Assembly (NCBI GenBank): GCA_946222285.1
Contig: CAMIIP010000019.1
Coordinates: forward strand, 1-31,436
Direction: 5' to 3'
DNA from: an uncultured Rothia sp.
Lineage (GTDB): Bacteria > Actinomycetota > Actinomycetes > Actinomycetales > Micrococcaceae
DNA: 31,436 nucleotides
The notes beneath the pieces were generated by a model. The model ran no database searches. It worked only from the letters and a program-made list of their open reading frames with translations, and was not told the DNA's origin. The position numbers and the translations under genes are program-made. Shown in pieces: positions 7,829 through 16,651 of the stretch; positions within the stretch are counted from its first letter, which is position 1, and each line of letters begins with the position of its first letter.

Positions 7829-10800
7829 ATGAGCGAATCGTCATCAATTTCAGTTCAGCCCTTAGCGAGTGAACCAAAGATAGGGAATGAAGATTTAAGG
7901 GCAATTGAAAAACTTACCGCTGATCTAGCATCCGAAGCGGTACTGGTTTCTACGAATAAAAATACGCTTCGGCTTTACCTTTCACAACCACAGTCCATAG
8001 CTTTCGTTCTACCTATCTTTGCCAATCTGGGCATCACAGTACAGAGCCAGGCAGCGTTCAAGCTCACCCAGGGCGGTCAAGAAATTACGCTCTTTGAATT
8101 GCAGATTCAAGAAGCTGATTTCTCTGACAGCTCTGCAGAGCTGAGTCGGGTAGAAGGTGCTTTGAACGCTGTGCTGACCCAAAAGGCAGACGACGATGCC
8201 CTCAACCAGCTCGTCACTGCGCTGGGATTTTCCTGGCGCACCGTCGTTGTGTTGCGTGCTTATCTACGCTATCTGGCCCAGCTAGGAGTCAAACCCTCTA
8301 CCAGAACCGCAGCTGGATATTTTTTGGCGAACCCGGAGATTACTTCTTCTCTGATTGAATATTTTGAAACCGGCTTTGACCCTTCCCTTGATCTATCGAG
8401 GGAGCAAAGAATCTCCCGGCGCGAAGAAATCGCCGCGAAAATCGAGAAACAACTGGCAGGGGTGAGCGATGCAGCTACCGACCAATTCCTGCGCGATCTT
8501 CTAGAAGTTTTCAAAGCAACCGTTCGCACCAATCTCTACCAGAACAAAGAAACGGTGGCGCTCAAAATGCGCCCCACCGAGATTTCTCGTGCCCCTCTAC
8601 CTCGCCCCATGTGGGAGATCTGGGTCTATTCACCCAAGGTTGAAGGTACCCACTTGCGTTTTGGCATGGTGTCCCGAGGCGGTTTACGCTGGTCGGATCG
8701 ACCGCTGGACTTCCGCACCGAGATTCTTGGTTTGGTTAAGGCGCAGCGCACTAAGAACGCCGTCATCATTCCCAACGGTTCTAAGGGCGGTTTCTTTCCT
8801 AAGGGTCTGCCCGATCGCGACGCTGAGAAAGAACTTTTTGCCCAGATGGGGCTCGATGCCTACAAGCTTTTTATCGGCTCCCTGCTTGATGTGACCGATA
8901 ACTTGGTGAACGAAAACGGCGAAGAAAAAATTGTTCAACCCGAAAACGTAGTCATTCTCGATCAGCCCGATCATTATCTAGTGGTTGCCGCAGATAAAGG
9001 TACTGCTACCTTCTCCGATACGGCTAATCAGCTCTCACTCGATCGCGGTTTCTGGCTTGGAGACGCTTTCGCCTCGGGCGGCTCGGTGGGTTTCGACCAT
9101 AAAGAGATGGGCATTACCGCCCGCGGCGCCTGGGAATCGGTCAAGCGCCATTTCGCTTCAATCGGTCACGATACCCAGAGCCAAGACTTTACGATGGTCG
9201 GTATTGGCGGTATGGCAGGGGATGTGTTTGGCAACGGGGTTTTGCTCTCACCACACATTCGCCTGGTAGCGGCCTTTGATTCGCGCCATATCTTCATTGA
9301 TCCCAACCCCGATGCGCAGGCTACATTCCCCGAACGCGAGCGTCTTTTCAATCTGCCCCGCGCCTACTGGTCAGATTACAATCAGGATTTGATTTCCGAA
9401 GGCGGTGGCATCTTTAAGCGTAGCGATAAGTCCATTGAAATCACCCCTCAAATCCGAGAAGCGTTAGACTTGGAAAGCGAGATTGAATCGCTCAGCCCTG
9501 CCGAACTCATTCGCGCTATCATCGCCGCCCCCGTTGATCTGCTTTACACCGGTGGAACCGGAACTTACGTTCGCTCCACCGAAGAAACCGATGCAGATGT
9601 TCGCGATGCCACCAACGACACCATGCGTATTACCGTCCCCGAACTACGCGTAAAAGTTGTGGGCGAGGGCGGTAACCTTGGCCTTACCCAGCGTGCCCGT
9701 ATCGAAGCCGCCCGCCACGGCGTCCTGCTCAACACCGACGCGGTGGATAATTCTGCTGGCGTAGAAACCTCCGATCACGAAGTCAATCTGAAGATTCTGG
9801 TTGATCGTTTGGTGGCTGCCGGTGAGATTGCTAAGGACGAGCGCGCCGCCCTGATCGAAGCTCAGGTAGAGGAAGTGGGGCAGCAGGTTTTGCAATCGAA
9901 CATCGACCAGAACATTCTGCTTCAGTCCGAGCGTTTAGGTACTCGCCCCACCAATTCGGCGGCATCACGCTTTATCAAATTTCTGGGTGAAAACGCCGTA
10001 CTTGACCGCGACGTTGAGTTCCTGCCCACCAATGACGAGTTGGCAGAGCGGCGCGAGAACCGCGAGCGCCTCACCAGCCCTGAACTTTCAGTGCTGGTTG
10101 CCTACTCTAAGCTCTGGCTCACTCAGGCACTGATTGATGAAGGCTTCGGTGAAGACCGTTGGTTGGAGCCTGTCTTGCATGATTACTTCCCCTCGGCGGT
10201 GGCCGAGAAGTACGGACAGCACTTCTGGTCCCATCCGCTTCGCCGTGAAATTATTGCCACTAAGGTAGCTAATGAGGTGGTTGATACTGCCGGTATCGTT
10301 TTCGTTTTCCGTGTGCTTGAAGAAACCGGTGCGAGCGTTTCTACCGTGGTTCGTTCCTTCCTGGCTGTTAGTGCTATTTTCGGATTGAAAGATGCCATGC
10401 AGCAGGTGCGCGATCTTGCTCCCACCGTTGAACCCGACATCTGGCGCTCGCTGGTTTACGGTATCCAGCGTTTTACCGACCGTGCCGTTCGTAAAGTGGT
10501 GCAGGAGGGTACTTTGGCTCAGGCTGAGGTTTCCGGTGAGATTGACGGTGTGATGGCGAATTTTATCGAGCGCTTCTGCGGGGTTAGCGATTTGCGTGGA
10601 AATCTCGAAAACTTCCTGGGCGGCAAGCTCTTGGAACGCCTGAAAGAGAACCAAAAGTGCGTAGAAAAGTGGGGTGTAGACGGTGCGCTGGCTCATCTCT
10701 GGGCAGAGGTTTGGGAGCAGATTGCGCTGGTTGATATCGTGAGCATCGCTGAGAAAAGCGGATGGAAAACCGGCGAAGTTGCTCCGCTTTACTTCGCGCT

Positions 10801-11161
10801 CTACGAGCGATTCAACGCCTCTAACACTATGATCGCTATTACCGAGTTGCCCCGGGTGGGGCGCTGGGAGTCTATCGCCCGCGCGTCCTTACGCTCAGAT
10901 CTCTACGAGACCTTGGTTTCGCTCACTCTCAAGGTTATCGAATTTGCCCAGGAGAAGGACGACGCTGCCCCCGATACGTTTGAACAGGCAACTCGTTTGG
11001 TGAAGACCTGGGAGAAGGATAATCCGCTCCTGGCTCCTATGATTGACCGTATTACTGAAGAAATTTCGCAGTATATCGACCGGTATGCCTCTGGCTCTCG
11101 CACGGCGGATTCGGCAACAATCTCGGTTGCGGTACGAACTCTGCGTGAGATTGCTGCCTAA
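7829..11161 (+). CDS. gdh: NAD-dependent glutamate dehydrogenase (large type, shortened N-terminus)
   Basis: The enzyme oxidatively deaminates glutamate to 2-oxoglutarate with NAD+. ATG 7829 is chosen because GGGAGG lies five bases upstream; an extension to 7733 has no ribosome site. The 1110 residues show an N-terminal ACT-like segment (LRLYLSQPQSIAFVLPIF), a helical linker, then the catalytic core with RFGMVSRGGLRWSDRPLDF (about 280), NGSKGGFFPKG (about 315) and the dinucleotide-binding region GIGGMAGDVFGNGVLLS. A long C-terminal helical domain follows. The L_180-class bacterial enzymes I know are about 1600 residues, so some 500 N-terminal residues are absent here. No remnant of them lies upstream, where maf begins. 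A strong terminator follows. Its neighbour is a likely glutamate/dicarboxylate symporter, which suggests a glutamate-use module. Confidence 0.9.
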   Translation: MSESSSISVQPLASEPKIGNEDLRAIEKLTADLASEAVLVSTNKNTLRLYLSQPQSIAFVLPIFANLGITVQSQAAFKLTQGGQEITLFELQIQEADFSDSSAELSRVEGALNAVLTQKADDDALNQLVTALGFSWRTVVVLRAYLRYLAQLGVKPSTRTAAGYFLANPEITSSLIEYFETGFDPSLDLSREQRISRREEIAAKIEKQLAGVSDAATDQFLRDLLEVFKATVRTNLYQNKETVALKMRPTEISRAPLPRPMWEIWVYSPKVEGTHLRFGMVSRGGLRWSDRPLDFRTEILGLVKAQRTKNAVIIPNGSKGGFFPKGLPDRDAEKELFAQMGLDAYKLFIGSLLDVTDNLVNENGEEKIVQPENVVILDQPDHYLVVAADKGTATFSDTANQLSLDRGFWLGDAFASGGSVGFDHKEMGITARGAWESVKRHFASIGHDTQSQDFTMVGIGGMAGDVFGNGVLLSPHIRLVAAFDSRHIFIDPNPDAQATFPERERLFNLPRAYWSDYNQDLISEGGGIFKRSDKSIEITPQIREALDLESEIESLSPAELIRAIIAAPVDLLYTGGTGTYVRSTEETDADVRDATNDTMRITVPELRVKVVGEGGNLGLTQRARIEAARHGVLLNTDAVDNSAGVETSDHEVNLKILVDRLVAAGEIAKDERAALIEAQVEEVGQQVLQSNIDQNILLQSERLGTRPTNSAASRFIKFLGENAVLDRDVEFLPTNDELAERRENRERLTSPELSVLVAYSKLWLTQALIDEGFGEDRWLEPVLHDYFPSAVAEKYGQHFWSHPLRREIIATKVANEVVDTAGIVFVFRVLEETGASVSTVVRSFLAVSAIFGLKDAMQQVRDLAPTVEPDIWRSLVYGIQRFTDRAVRKVVQEGTLAQAEVSGEIDGVMANFIERFCGVSDLRGNLENFLGGKLLERLKENQKCVEKWGVDGALAHLWAEVWEQIALVDIVSIAEKSGWKTGEVAPLYFALYERFNASNTMIAITELPRVGRWESIARASLRSDLYETLVSLTLKVIEFAQEKDDAAPDTFEQATRLVKTWEKDNPLLAPMIDRITEEISQYIDRYASGSRTADSATISVAVRTLREIAA

Positions 11162-11213
11162 AGAGAGTTGATAAATCAATCACTCTAAGGGCTAATTAGC
11201 TTCTAGCTCAAAT

Positions 11214-11253
11214 GCCCCGTTTCGCTTTATATGTAAAGTGAAACGGGGCTTTT
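11214..11253 (+). terminator. Strong terminator after glutamate dehydrogenase
   Basis: A 16-bp stem (11214-11229 with 11234-11249, one G-T wobble) closes on a 4-nt loop and is followed by TTTTCTTC. It separates the dehydrogenase transcript from the symporter gene. Confidence 0.93.
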
Positions 11254-11358
11254 CTTCGCTATTTTTACTGGACGTCCACTATTTATACTTTTCTAGGTAA
11301 AGTAATACTTTGTCATGCGCATTCGCAAGGAAGAGGACCGTTAGCGTAGCTTGGAAGC

Positions 11359-12765
11359 ATGTCTTCAACTCACACTTCTCGTTTTCCAGCTTGGATGACG
11401 TCCTTTGGAAACCAAATCATCTTTGCTCTCATCGTTGGCGTAGCATTGGGCTTTTTCGCTACTCAGCTCGGCGGCGATGCCCAAGAACAACCCAACTGGC
11501 TCATGACTACTCTGGACACCATCGGTTCCAGTTACGTGACGCTGCTCAAAGCGGTAATTATTCCCCTAATTTTTACTGCAGTCGTCAGCTCAATTGCCAA
11601 TCTTTCTCAAGTAACTAATGCTGCGCGTTTGGCAACCCAAACTCTGCTCTGGTTTGCGTTGACCGCCTTTATCGCTGTGCTCATCGGTATTGCTCTGGGA
11701 GTGATCGTTCAGCCCGGTATGAACACCGGATTATCTACACCGGAAAGTTATGAAGGCAAGCAGGGTAACTGGCTGGCTTTCTTGACCGGTCTTATTCCCG
11801 TGAACTTTTTGGGTCTGGGCGTGAACATTAGCGAATCTGATTCTGGTGCGCTCACCGGTTCGGCATCCTTCAATGTCTTACAAATGCTGGTGATTTCAGG
11901 TGTGGTTGGTGTCGCTGCGCTCAAGGTGGGGGAGTCCGCTAAGCCTTTCCTGACCCTCGTTCAATCACTGCTAGAGATTATTCAGAAGGTACTCTGGTGG
12001 ATTATTCGCCTAGCACCTTTGGGCACTGTTGGTCTGATTGGACGCGCGGTGTATGCCTACGGTTGGACGTCTATGGGTGCGCTTGCGAAGTTCGTGATTG
12101 CGCTCTACGCTGGTCTGCTGATTGTGATGTTCGTGGTTTACCCCATCATTATCAAGCTCAACGGTCTATCAGTGAAGCAGTACCTTTCCGGCGCTTGGCC
12201 CGCTATCCAGATGGGGTTCGTCTCCCGTTCATCCATGGGCACCATGCCCCTCACTCAGTCAGTGACCGAGCGAAACCTCGGTGTTCCCCGTTCTTACGCT
12301 TCGTTCGTGATTCCGCTGGGTTCCACATCGAAAATGGACGGTTGCGCCTCAGTGTATCCTGCCTTAGCAGCTATTTTCATAGCTCAGTTCTACGGCATTG
12401 ATTTGAACTTCACTCACTATTTGCTGATTATTATGGTGTCGGTTTTGGGATCGGCAGCAACAGCCGGTACTACCGGGGCAACGGTCATGCTCACGCTAAC
12501 CCTTTCCACGCTCGGTTTGCCGTTGGACGGCGTCGGACTGCTCCTTGCTATCGACCCCATTATTGATATGGGACGCACGGCACTCAACGTTGCCGGTCAG
12601 GCTTTGGTCGCCGCGGTAGTGGCTAAGCGCGAAGGAATTATGGATGAAACAATCTACAATGCTCCGCGCAGCTCGGATGGATTTACCGATAACAGTGAGG
12701 GATTCAACGCGGAAGACGACGAGCACACAGATGATACTCGAATAAAAGAAGTTTCGACGATTTAG
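11359..12765 (+). CDS. Dicarboxylate/amino acid:cation symporter (DAACS family)
   Basis: This is an inner-membrane symporter taking up glutamate, aspartate or C4-dicarboxylates with Na+ or H+. The 468 residues show the GltPh-type fold: LLKAVIIPLIFTAVVSSI early on, the serine-rich hairpin SRSSMGTMPLT (about residue 289), the ion/substrate helix segment TSKMDGCASVYPA (about 325) and DPIIDMGRTALNVAGQ (about 399-414). The SKMDGCAS form differs from the NMDGTA of characterised glutamate carriers but seems usual for one actinobacterial subgroup. A hydrophilic acidic tail of ~45 residues ends the protein. The start at ATG 11359 lacks a clean ribosome site but fits the family N-terminus. The gene sits behind the glutamate dehydrogenase terminator, so it likely has its own promoter; TATACT at 11284-11289 is a possible -10 box. 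Confidence 0.92.
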   Translation: MSSTHTSRFPAWMTSFGNQIIFALIVGVALGFFATQLGGDAQEQPNWLMTTLDTIGSSYVTLLKAVIIPLIFTAVVSSIANLSQVTNAARLATQTLLWFALTAFIAVLIGIALGVIVQPGMNTGLSTPESYEGKQGNWLAFLTGLIPVNFLGLGVNISESDSGALTGSASFNVLQMLVISGVVGVAALKVGESAKPFLTLVQSLLEIIQKVLWWIIRLAPLGTVGLIGRAVYAYGWTSMGALAKFVIALYAGLLIVMFVVYPIIIKLNGLSVKQYLSGAWPAIQMGFVSRSSMGTMPLTQSVTERNLGVPRSYASFVIPLGSTSKMDGCASVYPALAAIFIAQFYGIDLNFTHYLLIIMVSVLGSAATAGTTGATVMLTLTLSTLGLPLDGVGLLLAIDPIIDMGRTALNVAGQALVAAVVAKREGIMDETIYNAPRSSDGFTDNSEGFNAEDDEHTDDTRIKEVSTI

Positions 12766-12813
12766 CGGAGAGCGGTACTCCATTTGGAATAAGGTGAGAG
12801 GTCGATAAACCAG

Positions 12814-12842
12814 TTGAACCGGTATCTTATCTGGATTATTTT
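12814..12842 (+). promoter_or_regulatory. Possible promoter for TM2-like gene
   Basis: TTGAAC (12814-12819) and TATTTT (12837-12842) are spaced 17 bp apart, matching a primary sigma factor promoter loosely. It would give a 5' leader of about 95 nt before ATG 12945. The rest of this 179-bp gap shows nothing else. Confidence 0.3.
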
Positions 12843-12944
12843 CGCGGGATTCCGCTGATTCCTTGAAATCTTCATCGGTAATTATGCCATCCAGGGCGGG
12901 GTTCCGTATTTTTCTTGGACTTTCTCAAAGGCGAAGGAGCATTG

Positions 12945-13364
12945 ATGTCTGAGAAAAAATATATTCCTCATTACGGTGATCTTGACCGTATGAGATATGA
13001 GCCTTTACTTCGTACTAAATCCCGCGCCTATCAGATGGTTTGCTGGCAGGGATTCCTTGGAACGCACGAATTTTTTCTGGGTAGAAGCCTCCGTGGATGG
13101 GGGTATCTCTTATTCTCGACGGCAACTCTGGGCTCCTTTATCTGGATCTGGGAGCTAGGTATTCTGCTCGTTGTCATCAACGCTGGTATTACCTGGGCAT
13201 CAATCAAAATGGTAGCGACAAGCTCACCTGATCATGAGATTTATTCAGGCACCTGTGGACCCATCTTTCAAGGAATTCATATGTTATCCCAGCGTTCGAT
13301 ACTTTGGAATATTAATTTTTGGCAAAACCAAGAACCCACAGATCCGCCACCGCCAGATCTCTAA
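12945..13364 (+). CDS. TM2-domain-like membrane protein
   Basis: The start at ATG 12945 has AAGGAG five bases upstream (12934-12939). The 139-residue protein begins with a polar stretch (about 30 residues) and then shows a TM2-like pattern: SRAYQMVCWQGFLGTHEFFLG, a GWGYLLFSTATLG helix, a short turn and an IWIWELGILLVVINAG helix. The proline-rich tail ends EPTDPPPPDL. TM2 proteins are small two-helix membrane proteins of mostly unknown function; this match is by pattern and is divergent. The gene converges on the oxidoreductase gene with a 10-bp gap. Confidence 0.65.
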   Translation: MSEKKYIPHYGDLDRMRYEPLLRTKSRAYQMVCWQGFLGTHEFFLGRSLRGWGYLLFSTATLGSFIWIWELGILLVVINAGITWASIKMVATSSPDHEIYSGTCGPIFQGIHMLSQRSILWNINFWQNQEPTDPPPPDL

Positions 13365-13374
13365 AAATAATCTT

Positions 13375-14412
13375 CTACTCAATAAATCCCGCAGTCTCGT
13401 TCTCAAAGAAAATTCCCGCACGATAACGCGCCTTGGTACACACATCGTTCACAGTACGAGAGAGCAAAGTCAAAGAACGATAGCGATTCAAACGCTTCTC
13501 ATCAAATTTACCGTCTAGATGCGCCTGAATCATGTCCACAAAAAATTTTGTTTCAAAACACATCAACTCGGCTAAACTTCGCGATCCAGGATGAGCCCCC
13601 GAATCATAAATGATCGTAGAATCATTGTGCGAATACTCGGTCAGACGATCGATTCCCTGCACCGATGATAAGCGTAGCGTCTGCCGCCCCCAAAGAATTT
13701 CAGAGGGCGCATCCGAATGAGCATTTTTAGCGATAGTAATAATTACATTGAAGTCTTTATACTCCAACACCAAGGTTCCCGCGCCATCCACGCCTGTGGG
13801 GGCTAGCGCGGGGAAATACTGTACGCCGTCGGGCTCGCCAAACCAGTAAACAGCATCGTAGACCGCATAGACCCCGAGATCGACCAGCGCTCCCCCTCCG
13901 GTTGTGAGCGAGAAGATATTGGGTTCTTCGCCGGCTTCTACGGCATCCCACCGAGAAGAGTACTGGGAGAAATTTAGGCGCACGCTCTTGGGCTTCTTGC
14001 CCACCAGGTAGTCACGAATAATTGACTGGGCAGGCTCATAAATGTGCCGAGCTGCCTCAAAAATCAGAACATGATGCTCTTGTGCGGCCGCCCACATCTG
14101 ATCCCACTGTACTTGGTTCCAAGCAGCAGGTTTTTCTACTACTACATGCTTACCCTGGGAGATAGCCGTGAGGGCATGAGAGAGATGAAATGAATTGGGA
14201 GAGGCAATATAGACCGCATCCACCTCTGCGCTGGCACACAAAGCATCCACTGATTCAAAAGCCTCAGCCTGGAGGTTATATTCAGAAATAAAATCCTGCG
14301 CGGATTCAACCGAACGACTATAAACCGCAGAAATACCGGCCCCATCAGTCATTGAGATTGCTTGGGCAAACTCACCACTAATGAGACCGGTAGAAATAAT
14401 TCCGAAATGCAT
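13375..14412 (-). CDS. Gfo/Idh/MocA family oxidoreductase
   Basis: This is an NAD(P)-dependent dehydrogenase of the glucose-fructose oxidoreductase/inositol dehydrogenase family. The 345 residues open with the Rossmann motif FGIISTGLISGEFAQAI, followed by AVYSRSVESAQDF, the DAVYIASPNSFHLSHA segment and the HVVVEKPAAW motif carrying the conserved EKP lysine. The C-terminal domain includes TGGGALVDLGVYAVYDAVYWFG, typical of the α/β substrate domain. ATG 14412 is preferred because the Rossmann motif begins there; a TTG at 14448 would add 12 residues unlike the family. No strong ribosome site is seen. The substrate, probably a sugar, polyol or dihydrodiol, cannot be told. It follows the DUF885 gene by 86 bp on the same strand. 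Confidence 0.88.
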   Translation of the reverse strand: MHFGIISTGLISGEFAQAISMTDGAGISAVYSRSVESAQDFISEYNLQAEAFESVDALCASAEVDAVYIASPNSFHLSHALTAISQGKHVVVEKPAAWNQVQWDQMWAAAQEHHVLIFEAARHIYEPAQSIIRDYLVGKKPKSVRLNFSQYSSRWDAVEAGEEPNIFSLTTGGGALVDLGVYAVYDAVYWFGEPDGVQYFPALAPTGVDGAGTLVLEYKDFNVIITIAKNAHSDAPSEILWGRQTLRLSSVQGIDRLTEYSHNDSTIIYDSGAHPGSRSLAELMCFETKFFVDMIQAHLDGKFDEKRLNRYRSLTLLSRTVNDVCTKARYRAGIFFENETAGFIE

Positions 14413-14498
14413 GTTTCTATCTAAACCTGTGAAGCAGGAGGGGAGCAACTATTCACTGCTGAGATTTTGCTGTACATTCCTAGAAAAGTTGAGAAAAC

Positions 14499-16213
14499 TT
14501 ATCCCCGCTGTAACGCTCTCTGTAACGAATCAAGCCCCATCGATCCCAGCTTGAGCGCCCGCGTATGGAAGTCTCGGTCATAGTCACCGGCAAGACCAGC
14601 GGCACGAGCTTCATCCCGTAACTGTTCCCAAATACGCTGACCAATTTTGTAAGACGGCGCCTGCCCCGCCCAGCCCAGATAGCGCAGAAATTCAAAGCGG
14701 AGCTGACCGGCAGAAAGATCAAGATTCGCCTGCAGAAAAGCAAAACCTGAATCAGCATCCCAGATACCGGGTTCAAGATCTAGCTCCAGAACCCAACGAT
14801 CGGGAATTTCCATACCGCAATGCAATCCAATATCAAAGACCACCCGCGCTGCTCGAAGCCGCTGGGCATCTAACATTCCCATGCGGTCGCCGGGATCAGA
14901 CAGAAAACCGAGTTCTTCCATGAGTCGTTCTGCATAGAGCGCCCAGCCTTCACCATGCCCAGAAACCCAGACACTATTGGAACGCCACTGGTTCATTGTC
15001 TCCGCCATAGCGGCTGCCACTGCAGTCTGTAGATGGTGACCGGGAACGCCCTCATGATAGACAGTGGAGGTCTCACGCCAGGTGCCGAAAGTATCTTCTC
15101 CCGGCGGGACAGACCACCACATCCTGCCCGGACGTTCAAAATCGGCAGAAGGACCGGTGTAGTAAATTCCGCCCTCTTGCGTGGGCGCAATCATGCATTC
15201 GAGTTCGCGCATAGCACCCTCAATGACAAAAAATTTTTCGGCAAGTGCGTAGACAGCTTGATCCGAAGTCTCCTGCATCCACTTGCGTAGCGCATCGGTG
15301 CCTTTGAGAATACGCTCGGGGTCTGCATCTAAGATTGCTTTGGCTTCTTTGACGCTAGCGCCGGGCTTAATCTCTTCGGCTACTGCTTTTTGTTCGGCGA
15401 TAATGCGGTCTAGTTCTTCGATACCCCAGCGGTAGGTTTCGTTTAGATCGACGGTGGAACCTAAAAAGCGGCGAGAATAGAGCGAATAGCGTTCTTTGCC
15501 TACAGCGTCTTCGGTAGGCGCCTGTTCTAGGAGGGTTTCACGCAGGTAGGTGTTGAGCGCACGATAACCCGCTTTGGCCTGTTCGGCGCCTTCGTTGGCA
15601 ATCTCGGCGTGCTCGGGAGCGGCTAGGGCTATCTCTTGGGCTAATTCGTCAAAGAAACCACCGGGAGCAACGTATGCATCGGTCTGCTCGATAACGATTT
15701 CAATCTGCCGCCTAGCGGAGATATTACCCCGTGAACGTCCATGCTCCAGAGACTCAATAACGCCTTCGACGGCGCCGGTAACACGGTGGAGTCTGCCCGC
15801 GAGGTGCTTCCAGTCCTCGGCGGTATCGCGTTTCATCTGATCGAAAATAGCGCGAATATTTTGTACTGGGGAGGCAATATTGTTAAGCTCCCAGTATCCT
15901 AAATCGGCGTCGGCAAGTTCGAGTTCTAGCCCGAGACGCTCGTTCATCGCATCAACGGTAACTCGATCTATATCGTCGACAGGCTCTGCCTCATTGAGTT
16001 GCTGTAAAGTTTCGCGTATGAGGTTCAGATACTGCTCATGTCCTCGCGGAGAATAATCCCCGTATTCAGTTTCACGACCGGTTCTGCCCGCCAGAGTTGC
16101 TTCTTCGGGGTAGAGTTCAAGATTTTTTCGTAGAATGTGTTGGCGATAGCATCTACGGCGGTGGGATTGCACTCTTCGCGGTAGATGGCAGGCAGTGTAG
16201 AGAGTTTAGACAT
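14499..16213 (-). pseudogene. DUF885 metallopeptidase-like protein, frameshifted at an A6 tract
   Basis: The true N-terminus starts at ATG 16213 (MSKLSTLPAIYREECNPTAV...) and runs VDAIANTFYEK. It then meets a run of six A in the coding strand (six T at 16123-16128). The rest of the protein (NLELYPEEATLAGRTGRE onward to the stop at 14499) is in the -1 frame. A seventh A would join both parts into about 571 residues, the usual DUF885 length. The main part has the metal-binding motif HEGVPGHHLQ and the GEGWALYAERLMEELG segment, typical of this predicted zinc hydrolase family. An alternative start inside the long frame would lose the conserved N-terminus. Outcomes: true loss, slippage-restored expression at the A tract, phase variation, or sequencing error. 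Confidence 0.85.
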
Positions 16214-16251
16214 ATTACTTATTCTAAACAGGTTGTGCCCTAAGTCATAAA

Positions 16252-16286
16252 ACGGGAAAGTGTTGCGAAACCACCCCACTTTCCCT
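16252..16286 (-). terminator. Terminator after accE
   Basis: GGGAAAGTG (16254-16262) pairs perfectly with CACTTTCCC (16277-16285). On the minus strand it follows the accE stop by 24 nt and leads into GTTTTAT. It should separate accDE from the DUF885 gene. Confidence 0.7.
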
Positions 16287-16309
16287 CTCGGAAGGATGTG
16301 CGTCGCTTT

Positions 16310-16570
16310 TTACATAGGACGCGCGCGACGCCAGGAACCGGGGCCGGGACGCAGTCTTTCACCCAAGCGTTGACCCAGGTTAAGCTGGCGTTGCCACAGC
16401 GCCATCGCTGAATGATCTTGCTGTTTGGCTACAGAAGACATGGCTGAAATTACTGCTGCGAGCGCGGCAAGTTCTTCGTCCGTTGGGCAACCTTTTATCA
16501 CTGAAAACAGGGGTAGCTCCTGCTGTGTGGAAACAGGTTCAGACGCCGAACCTACTGCAAAATTTGCCAT
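16310..16570 (-). CDS. accE: Acyl-CoA carboxylase epsilon subunit
   Basis: This small subunit stabilises and activates the actinobacterial AccA-AccD complex. The start ATG 16570 has GGAG seven bases upstream; a longer frame to 16648 is not supported. The 86-residue protein has the family pattern: FSVIKGCPTDEELAALAAVI near residues 22-41 and the arginine-rich end GSWRRARPM, in which the WRR..RP motif is typical. It lies 81 bp after accD on the same strand, the standard arrangement. The N-terminal 20 residues are acidic and variable, as is usual. Confidence 0.9.
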   Translation of the reverse strand: MANFAVGSASEPVSTQQELPLFSVIKGCPTDEELAALAAVISAMSSVAKQQDHSAMALWQRQLNLGQRLGERLRPGPGSWRRARPM

Positions 16571-16651
16571 GGATAACTCCAAAATAGTAAGAGAAAGATA
16601 GACGTTGCAAGGCTTTGGCACCAAAGAGCGAAGCCAAAACCTTATCAACGG

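Noticed and set aside
10088..10696. 202-residue open frame on the minus strand
   Set aside because: It lies wholly within the glutamate dehydrogenase gene, opposite strand, and shows no family features.
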